From positions 1 to 5,606 of the forward strand of contig JAAZJE010000103.1 of NCBI GenBank assembly GCA_012800515.1: a stretch of 5,606 nucleotides of DNA, read 5' to 3'. A model generated the notes under the pieces. That model ran no database searches. It was not told where the DNA came from and worked only from the letters and a program-made list of their open reading frames with translations. Below, one piece after another: positions 1-5,606 of the stretch (within the stretch, counting starts at the first letter, position 1; each line of letters begins with the position of its first letter). The DNA comes from Clostridiaceae bacterium (GTDB lineage Bacteria; Bacillota; Clostridia; Saccharofermentanales; Fastidiosipilaceae). The translations under genes and the position numbers were made by a program.

Positions 1-2
1 GC

Positions 3-251
3 GACGGTCTGGCCGGCTATGACGTCTATCAGGCGCGATTCAATGCTAAAAATCTGGACAAACTACAGACGCAGAGTCGGGTTGAGCTGTCGAAGATGGG
101 TCTGTGGCAAAAGATCAACGATAAGCCACTTCAGGAAAACAACCTTCTCGTCGGGTCGTTGCGCAATGATCCGGGCGCGGTAAATCTTTTCCTGATTTGT
201 TTGGCTCCGAAGGATAGGGGCATCATTCCGTTGGCTCTCGATCCTGTGTTA
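3..251 (+). other. FnIII-like domain 0, N-terminal part missing
   Basis: The first residues read GYDVYQA (residues 5-11), matching the strand-C pattern of the FnIII domains downstream (YYRIYRA, RYEIYRT, GYIVYRG). A tryptophan-containing segment, GLWQKI, follows near residues 34-39 and fits the strand C' position. A hydrophobic segment, VNLFLICLAP (residues 60-69), sits where the F strand should be. The A and B strands, including the usual core tryptophan, would lie before the window. The F strand lacks the Tyr-x-Tyr-x-Val pattern, so this is a divergent copy. The assignment rests mainly on position next to three better copies. Confidence 0.5.
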
Positions 252-3200
252 TGGGACTGGAATTTTGCCGGGGATATTTTGACGGCGGGTTATGTCGAGA
301 TCGAATGGCCGGTGCCGGATGATCCGCAGGTTAAGTATTACCGTATCTATCGTGCGGAAGTTCGGACTTTCAAAAAGCCGGTGGACGAGAGCACGCTGCA
401 ATGGACAATGATTGCCGACAATGTGAACGAAAACAAATACACGGATCCGGTCGACCAGAGTCATGCCCGTTTCTACTATTATCGGGTGACGTCGGTATCT
501 CCGTGGGGGGTTGAGAGTGGCGTCGGCAGGGTCGATCGTTTCCGAGTTCCCTCGACCATGCCGCCGGCCACTCCGAATCTTCTGGTGCCGCTTTCGCGCA
601 AAGACGGCGTGCAGATCAACTTCTCCGCCGTCGAATACTGCGATCGCTACGAGATTTACCGGACGACCATTCCGCGTCCCGGCGATGAGGGTCTGGAAGA
701 CTTGCCCGAAGAGGTCGCAAAGAGCGCCTATGCCAGCGGCGAATGGACGGACTCTTACATCGGCGGCCTCACGAAATTGTCACTGGGACAGTTGGCTTCA
801 TCACGCAGAAGCGAGCGCTTAAATACCCTGAGTCGCCTGAAAACGCTGGTAAGGCATAACGAGAGCGCGGTATTGACGCAGTTCGGAAAGATGGATGCCT
901 CGGCGCTACTTCCTTCATACAAGAGTATCGTCGACAAATACGGTCCATTGGCCGTCGCCGATTATTCGAATTTGAGTCGTGAAATGGTAAAGCTTGTGCG
1001 CTGGGAGAAGGTCGGCGAATTGCCGGCGGATCCGGATACGGTTGAGCGTGAAGAAGGAAACTCCGGTCTGCTCAAGCCGCTTTCGATCATCGATACCACA
1101 GCTGAGTACGGGATCAAATACTTATATACGGTGCAGGCCTGGAATGACGATAATCTCGGTTCCGGACGACCGGAACCGGTCGAGGCGACGCCGCGGCGCA
1201 AAGGACCCTTCGATCCGCTGACCGGTCTGAAGGCGCGTGTTGAAGGAACGGAAATTCATCTGAGTTGGGATCTGCCGAAAATGAAGCCGCTGACACCAGC
1301 GCAGTGTATCGCCGACACGGTAGGTTACATTGTCTATCGCGGTGAAACGCGGGACGGAGAATTCTATCAGGCCAGCCCCCTGCTCTTTGAGGCGCAGTGG
1401 GTTGATAACTGCGGTGATGCGTACGGCTACAATTGGTACCGCGTGCGTGTTTTGGACACGGGCGGCTACCTCAGTGATTTCTCGGACCCCATTCACGTCG
1501 TCAGTCAAAAGGAAATCAAAGCGCCGCCGACTGTGTTGCCGGCGTTGCCGAGCCCGACACCGTCGCCGAGTCCGACTCCGTCTCCGAGCCCGACTCCGAG
1601 TCCGACCCCGAGTCCGACCCCGAGTCCGACCCCGACTCCGACGCCGAAACCGACCGCGACGCCGAAACCGACTGCGACGCCGAAACCGACCGCGACTCCT
1701 AAGCCGACCGCGACGCCGAAACCAACAGCGACTCCTAAGCCGACCCCGACTCCGAAGATTGTTCCGCCGCGCATCAGCGGTTTGGAGCAGGAATACAATT
1801 TGCTTAGTAACGAAGAGATGCAATTTATCAGCTTCGATTTGAGCGGTACGGAGCCGATGCAATTTACGTTTAGGGCGATGGACTGGATAAACGAGGAGGA
1901 AGTGGATGAGAGTGTCCTGCGCCTGGACCCCGATCGGCACCGAATCGTTATCGAGGGGGGAGTCGCCGGAATCTTCTCGGTCGAAGTGAAGGCTGTCAAT
2001 GCGGCCGGGGAGCATAGAGTGGGCTTTGACCTTTACGTGTTTGAACCCCAGGCTCCGGAATTGGTGGAAAGGGAAGACGATTATCGGATTGAGGCTCGTG
2101 GTTACAGCCGTGATACGCACGTCCAATTTGAGGTTGCTTTCGGTACATCACCCATAAGCTGGTCCCTGGAGCTATTTGATGATGTTATCGACGGCGCTCA
2201 ACCTGTGATTCCGGAAGGGGTCACGATTGACGGAAACAGCGGACGGATGACTGTCAGTGTAAGTTGCCGGTTGGGGAAATACGTATTCTATGTGGTGGCC
2301 AGAAATCCTTACGGTGAAGATCGCCGATTGGTTATATTGTACAGGACTTCGGGTATCGCGTATACGCCGCCGTCGCAATCCGGAACTGTTTCTTTGTCCT
2401 ATAAGCCGCCCGCCAAGGCGACCCCCGATCTCCGGCCGAGCAAAGGACCGCAATTGTCCGACACGGAGTATCTGATCAAGAGTGGCTGCCTGATCGGCCA
2501 CAAGGTGCTCTCTGCGGGAGAAAGCTTCCTGGTGCATGACTTGAACGTGTCGCGTCCGCGCTCAGACAGCATGATACCCGACGTAGCACCGGGTAAAGGC
2601 ACTTATGAAGGTACGGCTTATATCGACTGGACACCGTACGGTAGCGATACCCCGCGCCGAATTCAGGTACAGGTCGCTAAAGGGCAGTTTGAAGACAAAC
2701 AAAAAAATATACCGAATATGATCGGCGGGTTTTTGTACCTGGCGGAACCGGTAGATTTGCCCGAACTCGGTGTCACCATAAGTACGCTGATCATTGATCT
2801 GGATAGAAAGACGACGCGCGTCGACGGCCGGGTGAGATCATCCCGTGAATCGCAGAATCTGATGGGCAGTCTGTCCGGCTTTACCTTCAAGGAGGCGACT
2901 CTCCGCGCGGGGATGTATATCGACCTTAAGGATACGCCGCCGGAAATGAAGATGGCCAATACAGGCACCCTGCCGAACTTTGTCTACAAACAGTTCCTCT
3001 TCACGAGTATACATAATGTTTCGATCCACATGTCATTCAAACCTGAAGACGAGAAGTTTATCCTTCTCGATGCCAATGTCTATATGAAAGCTCCGTTGGA
3101 AACCTTAAATAACGAAGGTATCCTCTGCGATCCTTTCAATGTGGGCTTCGATTTAGACGGACAACTGTCGGGACAATTCTCCAGTCCGTTCGGAGACGAG

Positions 3201-5606
3201 TATCCGCGCGACCAGTTCCTGCAGCTGATCGTTCCCGGGGGGGCCGGATTGGTGGTTTACTTCTTCAAGTTCTATATGAAGAAGGGAGAAGTTGTCGGTA
3301 ACGACGGATCCATTAAAGGTTTCTTCGTTCTGCCTTTTGAGGAAGCCACCCACAAAGGAGAAGGTGTCCCGGCGCGGTATGTCGGCGGACGACCGGAAAC
3401 CAATGAGTTGGATGCTTTGCAGAACAAAGGAAGCGACAGTCTGAGTAAAGAGGAGCGCGAAGCATTGGATGAGTCGATGCTGAAATACGCTCAAGAGATT
3501 CAGAGCAAGGGGTTGTTGGTTCTGCCGACCGACAAGAAACTGCATGATTACTGTGCTCATGTGGAATTCGTTGTCGAAGAAGACTGGATGGGTAAGGGAT
3601 TTACCGCCGATAACCTGGAGCAAATGGATCCCGTGCGTATTACGGAGCGGAGTCTGGATACGAAAAAACAGCGCGAGCAAGCCATCGTTCTGACACCTAA
3701 AGTAGTGGCGCTCGATTTGGATCGGGAGAGTCATATCCCCGCCGCGGCGGAGGGCGAAAATCCCGCCGATGTGCGGACGCCAAAAGAAACGCAGGAGGAC
3801 TTCTGGGTCGGGATGATTGTCCGAGAGGGTGACTTGGCCCTGCCAGCCGACTTTGTCAGATCCAAAGACAGTAAGCCGATCAGCTTCAGACTGGCCCCGG
3901 GCGAAATGATCTACGATCTGAACGGATTCAATTATCAGACGTACCTGTATAACGATAAAGGCGCGCCGGCGGAGTTCGGTTCGGCTCTGGGCGGATTTAA
4001 AAATGTGAAGGTTTATAACTGCCTGCTGGATATGTACGCCAATAAGATCAATCTCGAAATCAACGCCAAGGTCGAGCTCGAGATGTTTAACAACAAGGAA
4101 GTCAATGTAAAGCTCTATACCAACAAGGAGGATAATACCGATCACAAGGCGGGCGAGTTCGTCTGCTCCGTGGCTCCGACCGAGCTCGAGGGCGCGTTGG
4201 GCAAGAACACCTCCGTCATAATCAGTAGCGGCTTCCTTGAGCATGACGGCATGCGCTTTGCCGGTTCACTGCAACTGAAAGTTGGTGAGGTGCAGACAGA
4301 TAAGGAGTTGCAGTTCACCGATATGATCATCCCGGCGAATAAGTGGATGACATCCGAGGCGCACAATCCGCAGGGCAGACTGGGCTCTGCGGTACTGTCG
4401 TCGCCCGTGCCGATTAAATTCCAGGGCTTTGAGATGATGGTCCGCAATGTCAAATTAGTGCATCAGGTGGCCGATAAGAAGTCCGATCCTAAGGAAAAGA
4501 CGCATCTGATTCTGGCCGGCTCCACGGTTCTCTCGGAGACGATCCCGATCGGGCAGGAATCGACCGACGAAGTGATCATGGAGTATTCCAAAGCTACCGA
4601 GGCTGAGGAACCCAAGGTGATTTACGATAAATCGTCGACGGTTCTGACCGCTTCCTTCGACGGCTGTATTGACGTCAAGGGCGTATTGGTGCCGAAGCTG
4701 GTTAAGAACGGTCAGGTGCGGGCCGCCAGCGCCGAAGCTCTGCTGCGAAGCCGCTCAGCGCCGCCGACCGAGACCGTTCCGGGAGTCGTGCCGGTCTATG
4801 CCGGCGAGTTGGGCGATTCGGGAGATTTCTCCATGCCCGGCACGATCGAATTCGACACCACGGAACTTGACTTGAACTATCTGGGTCAACTCGAAGCTCT
4901 GCCGGTACAGACTAAGACCCGCTTCGGCTATGACTTGAACAACAAACGTTGTTACTTCGCCGTCGGCCTTGTACCCAAAGAAGGATTCAAGACCATCTCG
5001 TTCGGAGGCGGCAAACTGGAGAATTTTGGCGGCATAGTCGTATCCAATATGGTTGTCGAACGGGATGAGAAGGAGCACTATGTTTTCCCGACCGATAAGG
5101 CGGCAATGGACGCCTATATCGACAATCTGCGGGTCAATACCGACGCCTCGGGGAGCTTCGCCGCGGCAATCCGAGGTAGCATGGAGATCGGCAAACTCTG
5201 CCGGGTCGAGGATTTCTACTTCGGCTTTGAGCCCGGTCCCAGCGTGGTGGCGGGCGGCGAGTTGTACGCCCCGGTCGATGTCGGCGCCATAGTGGGCGGC
5301 AGCGCCTACCGTAAGATCGGGACGGTCGTGATTGTGTACCGTCATCCGGAGCGCTACTTCAGCTTCAATGTTACCTTGGAAGATATCGATATAGTGGGTG
5401 TGCGAGTGTACGGCAGTATGGGCTTTGAGTTCAGTCCGAAACTTTTTGGCCTGTATTTGGGCTATCCGGACACCCTGGTGGGCAATATCTGGATCTATCA
5501 CATCGGTCTCGGACTGGGTTTCCGCTTTAATGAAGAAGGCCAGTCGTTTATCAAGTTCAAGGCAGAGTTCGGCTTCGAAAAGTCGGTGGAAATCGCTATC
5601 GTCTAC
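3..5606 (+). CDS. Giant multidomain FnIII/Ig-like surface or secreted protein, partial at both ends
   Basis: One reading frame stays open across the window: 1868 codons with no stop, and neither true start nor true end. The translation makes structural sense throughout. In order it gives four FnIII-like domains (residues 1-501), a Pro/Thr-rich linker (516-585), two Ig-like domains (588-781), a second Pro-rich linker (782-820) and a beta-rich region of over 1000 residues (822-1868) with a charged helical segment near 1133-1169. Cysteines are few, and no enzyme motif or clear transmembrane helix is seen. FnIII and Ig-like arrays joined by Pro/Thr linkers are typical of secreted or surface-anchored bacterial proteins, so an adhesive or structural role outside the cytoplasm is inferred, not shown. 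Signal peptide and anchor would lie outside the window. ATG codons inside the frame (for example at base 96) have no claim to be starts, because domain-like sequence continues upstream of them. I do not recognise a specific named gene. Confidence 0.93.
252..557 (+). other. FnIII-like domain 1
   Basis: About 100 residues with the classic FnIII landmarks. Strand B is VEIEW with core Trp102. Strand C is YYRIYRA (residues 112-118). A strand-C' segment, LQWTMIADNV, is followed by a short KYTDP strand E. Strand F is YYYRVTSVSPWGVES (from residue 158), which matches the family's Tyr-x-Tyr-x-Val-x-Ala/Ser-Val-x-x-x-Gly-x-x-Ser pattern. FnIII domains in bacterial extracellular proteins act as spacers or binding modules. 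It runs directly into the next copy through a short Pro-rich joint (STMPPATP). This is the most canonical of the four. Confidence 0.8.
558..1199 (+). other. FnIII-like domain 2, split by a helical insert
   Basis: The first half holds the A-C strands: PPATPNLLVP, then VQINFSAV for strand B, and RYEIYRT (residues 215-221) for strand C. The second half resumes at VRWEKVGELP (from residue 332; Trp334) as strand C', then SIIDTTAEYG and KYLYTVQAWNDDNLGSGRP (from residue 372) as strands E-G. Taken together the halves total about 104 residues, a normal FnIII length. The roughly 108 residues between strand C and strand C' look like an insertion. Strand B has Phe where the usual Trp sits. The alternative is that two degenerate domains lie here, but neither half alone holds a full strand set. 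Confidence 0.68.
672..995 (+). other. Predicted alpha-helical insert inside FnIII domain 2
   Basis: Residues 224-331. The composition changes from beta-type to helical: few beta-branched runs, many Leu, Ser, Arg, Lys and Glu, and spaced leucines in segments such as GLTKLSLGQL and RLNTLSRLKTLVRHNES. There is an acidic start (GLEDLPEEVAKSAY), a basic middle (SSRRSERLNTLSRLKTL), and further amphipathic segments (SYKSIVDKYGPLAVADYSN, SREMVKLV). It lies where other FnIII copies have only a C-C' turn. No family is recognised. It could be a small binding domain displayed on the FnIII loop or a spacer; helicity is judged from sequence pattern only. Confidence 0.55.
1206..1505 (+). other. FnIII-like domain 3
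   Basis: The domain opens with PFDPLTGLKARVEGTEIHLSW: strand A, then strand B with core Trp422. GYIVYRGET (from residue 441) is strand C. WYRVRVLDTGGYLSDFSDP (from residue 478) gives strands F and G, with the usual Gly and Ser after the F strand. The B-C loop is longer than usual (PKMKPLTPAQCIADTV). It carries Cys435, and Cys470 lies before strand F; the two could form a disulfide if the protein is exported, though nothing in the sequence proves it. This is the last FnIII copy before the Pro/Thr linker. Confidence 0.78.
1548..1757 (+). repeat. Tandem-repeat Pro/Ser/Thr and Thr/Pro/Lys/Ala linker
   Basis: Residues 516-585 are low-complexity and in frame. The first block is Pro-Ser-Pro-Thr type: three 18-base units coding PSPTPS (1548-1601), then three identical 12-base units coding PSPT (1596-1631, overlapping the last 18-mer). 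The second block is six 18-base units coding TPKPTA (1641-1748; the last reads TPKPTP), ending in TPK. Such linkers are extended, protease-resistant or glycosylated spacers in secreted bacterial proteins. Here it separates the FnIII array from the Ig-like and beta-rich part. Its repetitive codons also create long open frames in other phases and on the other strand, coding Arg-rich or Gly/Val-rich nonsense. Confidence 0.93.
1677..1748 (+). repeat. Two-copy 36-base higher-order repeat within the linker
   Basis: The TPKPTA units alternate in codon choice. Units at 1677-1694 and 1713-1730 use ACG CCG AAA, while units at 1695-1712 and 1731-1748 use ACT CCT AAG. The pair 1677-1712 therefore matches the pair 1713-1748 as a 36-base block, differing only at the CCG ACC versus CCA ACA codons and in the final GCG versus CCG codon. 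This points to a recent duplication of a two-unit block on top of the older 18-base repeat. Confidence 0.8.
1764..2045 (+). other. Ig-like domain 1 (putative Ig / cadherin-like type)
   Basis: Residues 588-681. The domain begins PPRISGLEQEYNL, continues through MQFISFDLSG and MQFTFRAMDW, and ends with GIFSVEVKAVNAAGEHRVGFDLYV. That last segment is the recognisable part: a Gly-x-hydrophobic-x-Val-x-Val-x-Ala-x-Asn-x-x-Gly pattern (Asn666, Gly669) followed by a final beta strand, as in the He_PIG/cadherin-like Ig domains of bacterial surface proteins. Those usually act as stalk or adhesion units. The assignment is from pattern memory; the front half is divergent. Confidence 0.6.
2046..2345 (+). 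other. Ig-like domain 2 (He_PIG-like)
   Basis: Residues 682-781. After PQAPELVERED the domain has a central ISWSLELFDD strand pair with Trp720. The segment IPEGVTIDGNSGRMTVSV (residues 736-753) matches the putative Ig signature Leu-Pro-x-Gly-Leu-x-Ile-Asp-x-x-x-Gly. GKYVFYVVARNPYGEDRRLVI (from residue 758) matches the closing Gly-x-Tyr-x-Phe-x-Val-x-Ala-x-Asn-x-x-Gly pattern. This is the better of the two Ig-like copies. It follows the first without a linker and is probably a rigid stalk unit. Confidence 0.72.
2346..2462 (+). other. Second Pro/Ser-rich linker
   Basis: Residues 782-820 are rich in Pro, Ser, Thr, Lys and Gly with no clear hydrophobic core (YTPPSQSGTVSLSYKPPAK, then ATPDLRPSKGPQ). 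The segment is short, not a tandem repeat, and marks the border between the Ig-like domains and the unclassified beta-rich part. Confidence 0.6.
2466..3398 (+). other. Beta-rich region A, family unknown
   Basis: Residues 822-1132 alternate hydrophobic and polar residues in many short strands, with little helical character. A glycine-spaced segment, GKGTYEGTAYIDWTPYG (from residue 864; Trp876), leads into IQVQVAKGQF. It is followed by strand runs such as GFLYLAEPVDLPELGVTIS, LIIDLDRKTTRVDGRVR and FKEATLRAGMYIDLKD. A segment NVSIHMSF...FILLDANVYMK (residues 1005-1029) resembles later segments. A hydrophobic stretch around residues 1073-1092 (LQLIVPGGAGLVVYFFKFYM) is more likely buried beta structure than a membrane helix. 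I do not recognise a named domain. Gly-x-Gly-x-Ala-x-Ile-x-Trp openings recall modules of large Bacteroidota-type surface proteins, but that is only recollection. Confidence 0.5.
3399..3509 (+). other. Charged helical segment
   Basis: Residues 1133-1169 contain TNELDALQNKGSDSLSKEER followed by EALDESMLKYAQEIQSK. High Glu, Lys, Asp and Leu content with hydrophobics spaced three or four apart suggests one or two amphipathic helices. It interrupts beta-rich sequence on both sides and may be a surface hairpin or a hinge between modules. The next stretch (3510-3791) continues with mixed beta and polar sequence and another charged run near DTKKQREQA, with no recognised motif. Confidence 0.5.
3792..4200 (+). 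other. Possible beta module with Trp-Val-Gly and Leu-Pro-x-x-Phe motifs
   Basis: Residues 1264-1400. The segment begins EDFWVGMIVREGDLALPADF (Trp1268, Leu1280-Pro1281, Phe1284). It continues with PISFRLAPGEMIYDLNGFN (Phe1295, Asp1305, Gly1308), then GSALGGFKNVKVYN and strand-like INLEINAKVELEMFNN. The order Trp-x-Gly, hydrophobic strand, Leu-Pro-x-x-Phe, Ile-Ser-Phe, then hydrophobic-Asp-x-x-Gly looks like a defined domain rather than random beta sequence. From memory, similar orders occur in large uncharacterised bacterial surface proteins, but I cannot name the family, so boundaries and identity are tentative. Confidence 0.35.
4201..4799 (+). other. Beta-rich region B with Pro/Ala/Ser tail, family unknown
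   Basis: Residues 1401-1599 hold strand-like runs (SVIISSGFLEHDGMRFAGS, LQLKVGEVQTDKELQFTDM, PIKFQGFEMMVRNVKLVHQ, THLILAGSTVLSE, TVLTASFDGCIDVKGVLVP) separated by polar turns. The segment ends in a less ordered Ala/Ser/Arg/Pro stretch (VRAASAEALLRSRSAPPTET) that may be a flexible joint before the last part. No catalytic or named motif is recognised. Confidence 0.45.
4800..5606 (+). other. Gly/aromatic-rich beta region, runs off the window
   Basis: Residues 1600-1868. Many strands alternate aromatic or aliphatic residues with polar ones, spaced by glycines: TIEFDTTELDLNYLGQLEA, FKTISFGGGKLENFGGIVV, FYFGFEPGP (from residue 1738), IGTVVIVYRHPERYFSFNV, LYLGYPDTLVGN (from residue 1817) and GLGLGFRFNEEGQSFIKFK. 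Two similar hydrophobic-Tyr-hydrophobic-Gly-aromatic motifs occur about 79 residues apart, each followed by a turn and Gly-rich strands, suggesting a repeated beta unit. The pattern could fit a beta solenoid, stacked sandwiches or a barrel; the region is incomplete, so none can be chosen. There is no stop codon by base 5606. Confidence 0.5.

Noticed and set aside
1548..1757. CRISPR-like array, considered because of the regular repeats
   Set aside because: The units are directly adjacent with no unique spacers, keep the reading frame and encode a typical Pro/Thr linker.
1330..1842. A + strand open frame of 170 codons, very Arg-rich
   Set aside because: It is in a different phase from the main frame and owes its length to the linker repeat, where CCG-rich codons read as Arg in the shifted phase.
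1122..2126. Antisense open frame of 334 codons with a long Arg/Gly/Ser repeat
   Set aside because: The Arg-rich repeat is the reverse complement of the Pro/Thr linker codons, and the rest overlaps FnIII and Ig-like sequence on the + strand.
3219..3278. Possible transmembrane helix (hydrophobic run ending FFKFYM)
   Set aside because: It contains Pro-Gly-Gly in its first half and a lysine, is flanked by beta-type sequence, and lies mid-protein; buried beta structure is more likely.
4121..4140. Shine-Dalgarno-like AAGGAGG that might mark an internal gene start
   Set aside because: No suitable start codon follows at normal spacing, and the bases are ordinary Lys-Glu codons of the continuous frame. 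Similar AAGGAG strings near 2889 and 3355 are explained the same way.
3153..4244. Antisense open frame of 363 codons
   Set aside because: It lies wholly inside the + strand gene, whose frame is open and gives coherent beta-domain sequence across the same bases. The antisense product shows no domain pattern; it is a shadow produced by the sense codon bias.
4755..5501. Antisense open frame of 248 codons
   Set aside because: It overlaps the well-structured C-terminal part of the + strand frame and has no recognisable domain of its own.

Overview
The whole window is the inside of one very large protein-coding gene on the + strand. Reading codons from base 3, I find no stop codon up to the last base: 1868 codons, open at both ends. 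Codon n begins at base 3n, and residue numbers below use this scheme. Neither the start codon nor the stop codon is in the window, so no ribosome binding site, promoter, terminator or neighbouring gene can be described. I see no RNA gene, mobile element, CRISPR array or intergenic stretch.

Layout. (1) Bases 3-1505 encode four fibronectin type III (FnIII)-like beta domains. The first is cut by the window edge, and the third appears to carry a helical insert of about 108 residues. (2) Bases 1548-1757 encode a low-complexity Pro/Ser/Thr then Thr/Pro/Lys/Ala linker built from tandem DNA repeats. (3) Bases 1764-2345 encode two Ig-like domains resembling the putative Ig (He_PIG/cadherin-like) type. 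(4) After a second Pro-rich linker (2346-2462), bases 2466-5606 encode more than 1000 residues rich in predicted beta strands. I cannot place this part in a named family. It contains a charged helical segment (3399-3509), a possible module around 3792-4200, weakly repeated strand motifs, and a Gly/aromatic-rich stretch that runs off the end.

Organism. The base composition is moderately GC-rich, by eye in the mid-50s percent, with a preference for CCG, CTG and GAT/GAC codons. There are no introns. Together with the FnIII/Ig plus Pro-Thr linker architecture, this suggests a bacterium that makes giant surface or secreted proteins, probably from an uncultured, environmental lineage. The window does not allow a phylum to be named.

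Function. The architecture suggests an extracellular or cell-surface protein with modular adhesion or spacer domains, a rod-like linker, and a large beta-structured region. No catalytic motif, signal peptide, sorting signal or convincing membrane helix is visible, but both termini are missing. The role is therefore an inference from architecture only.
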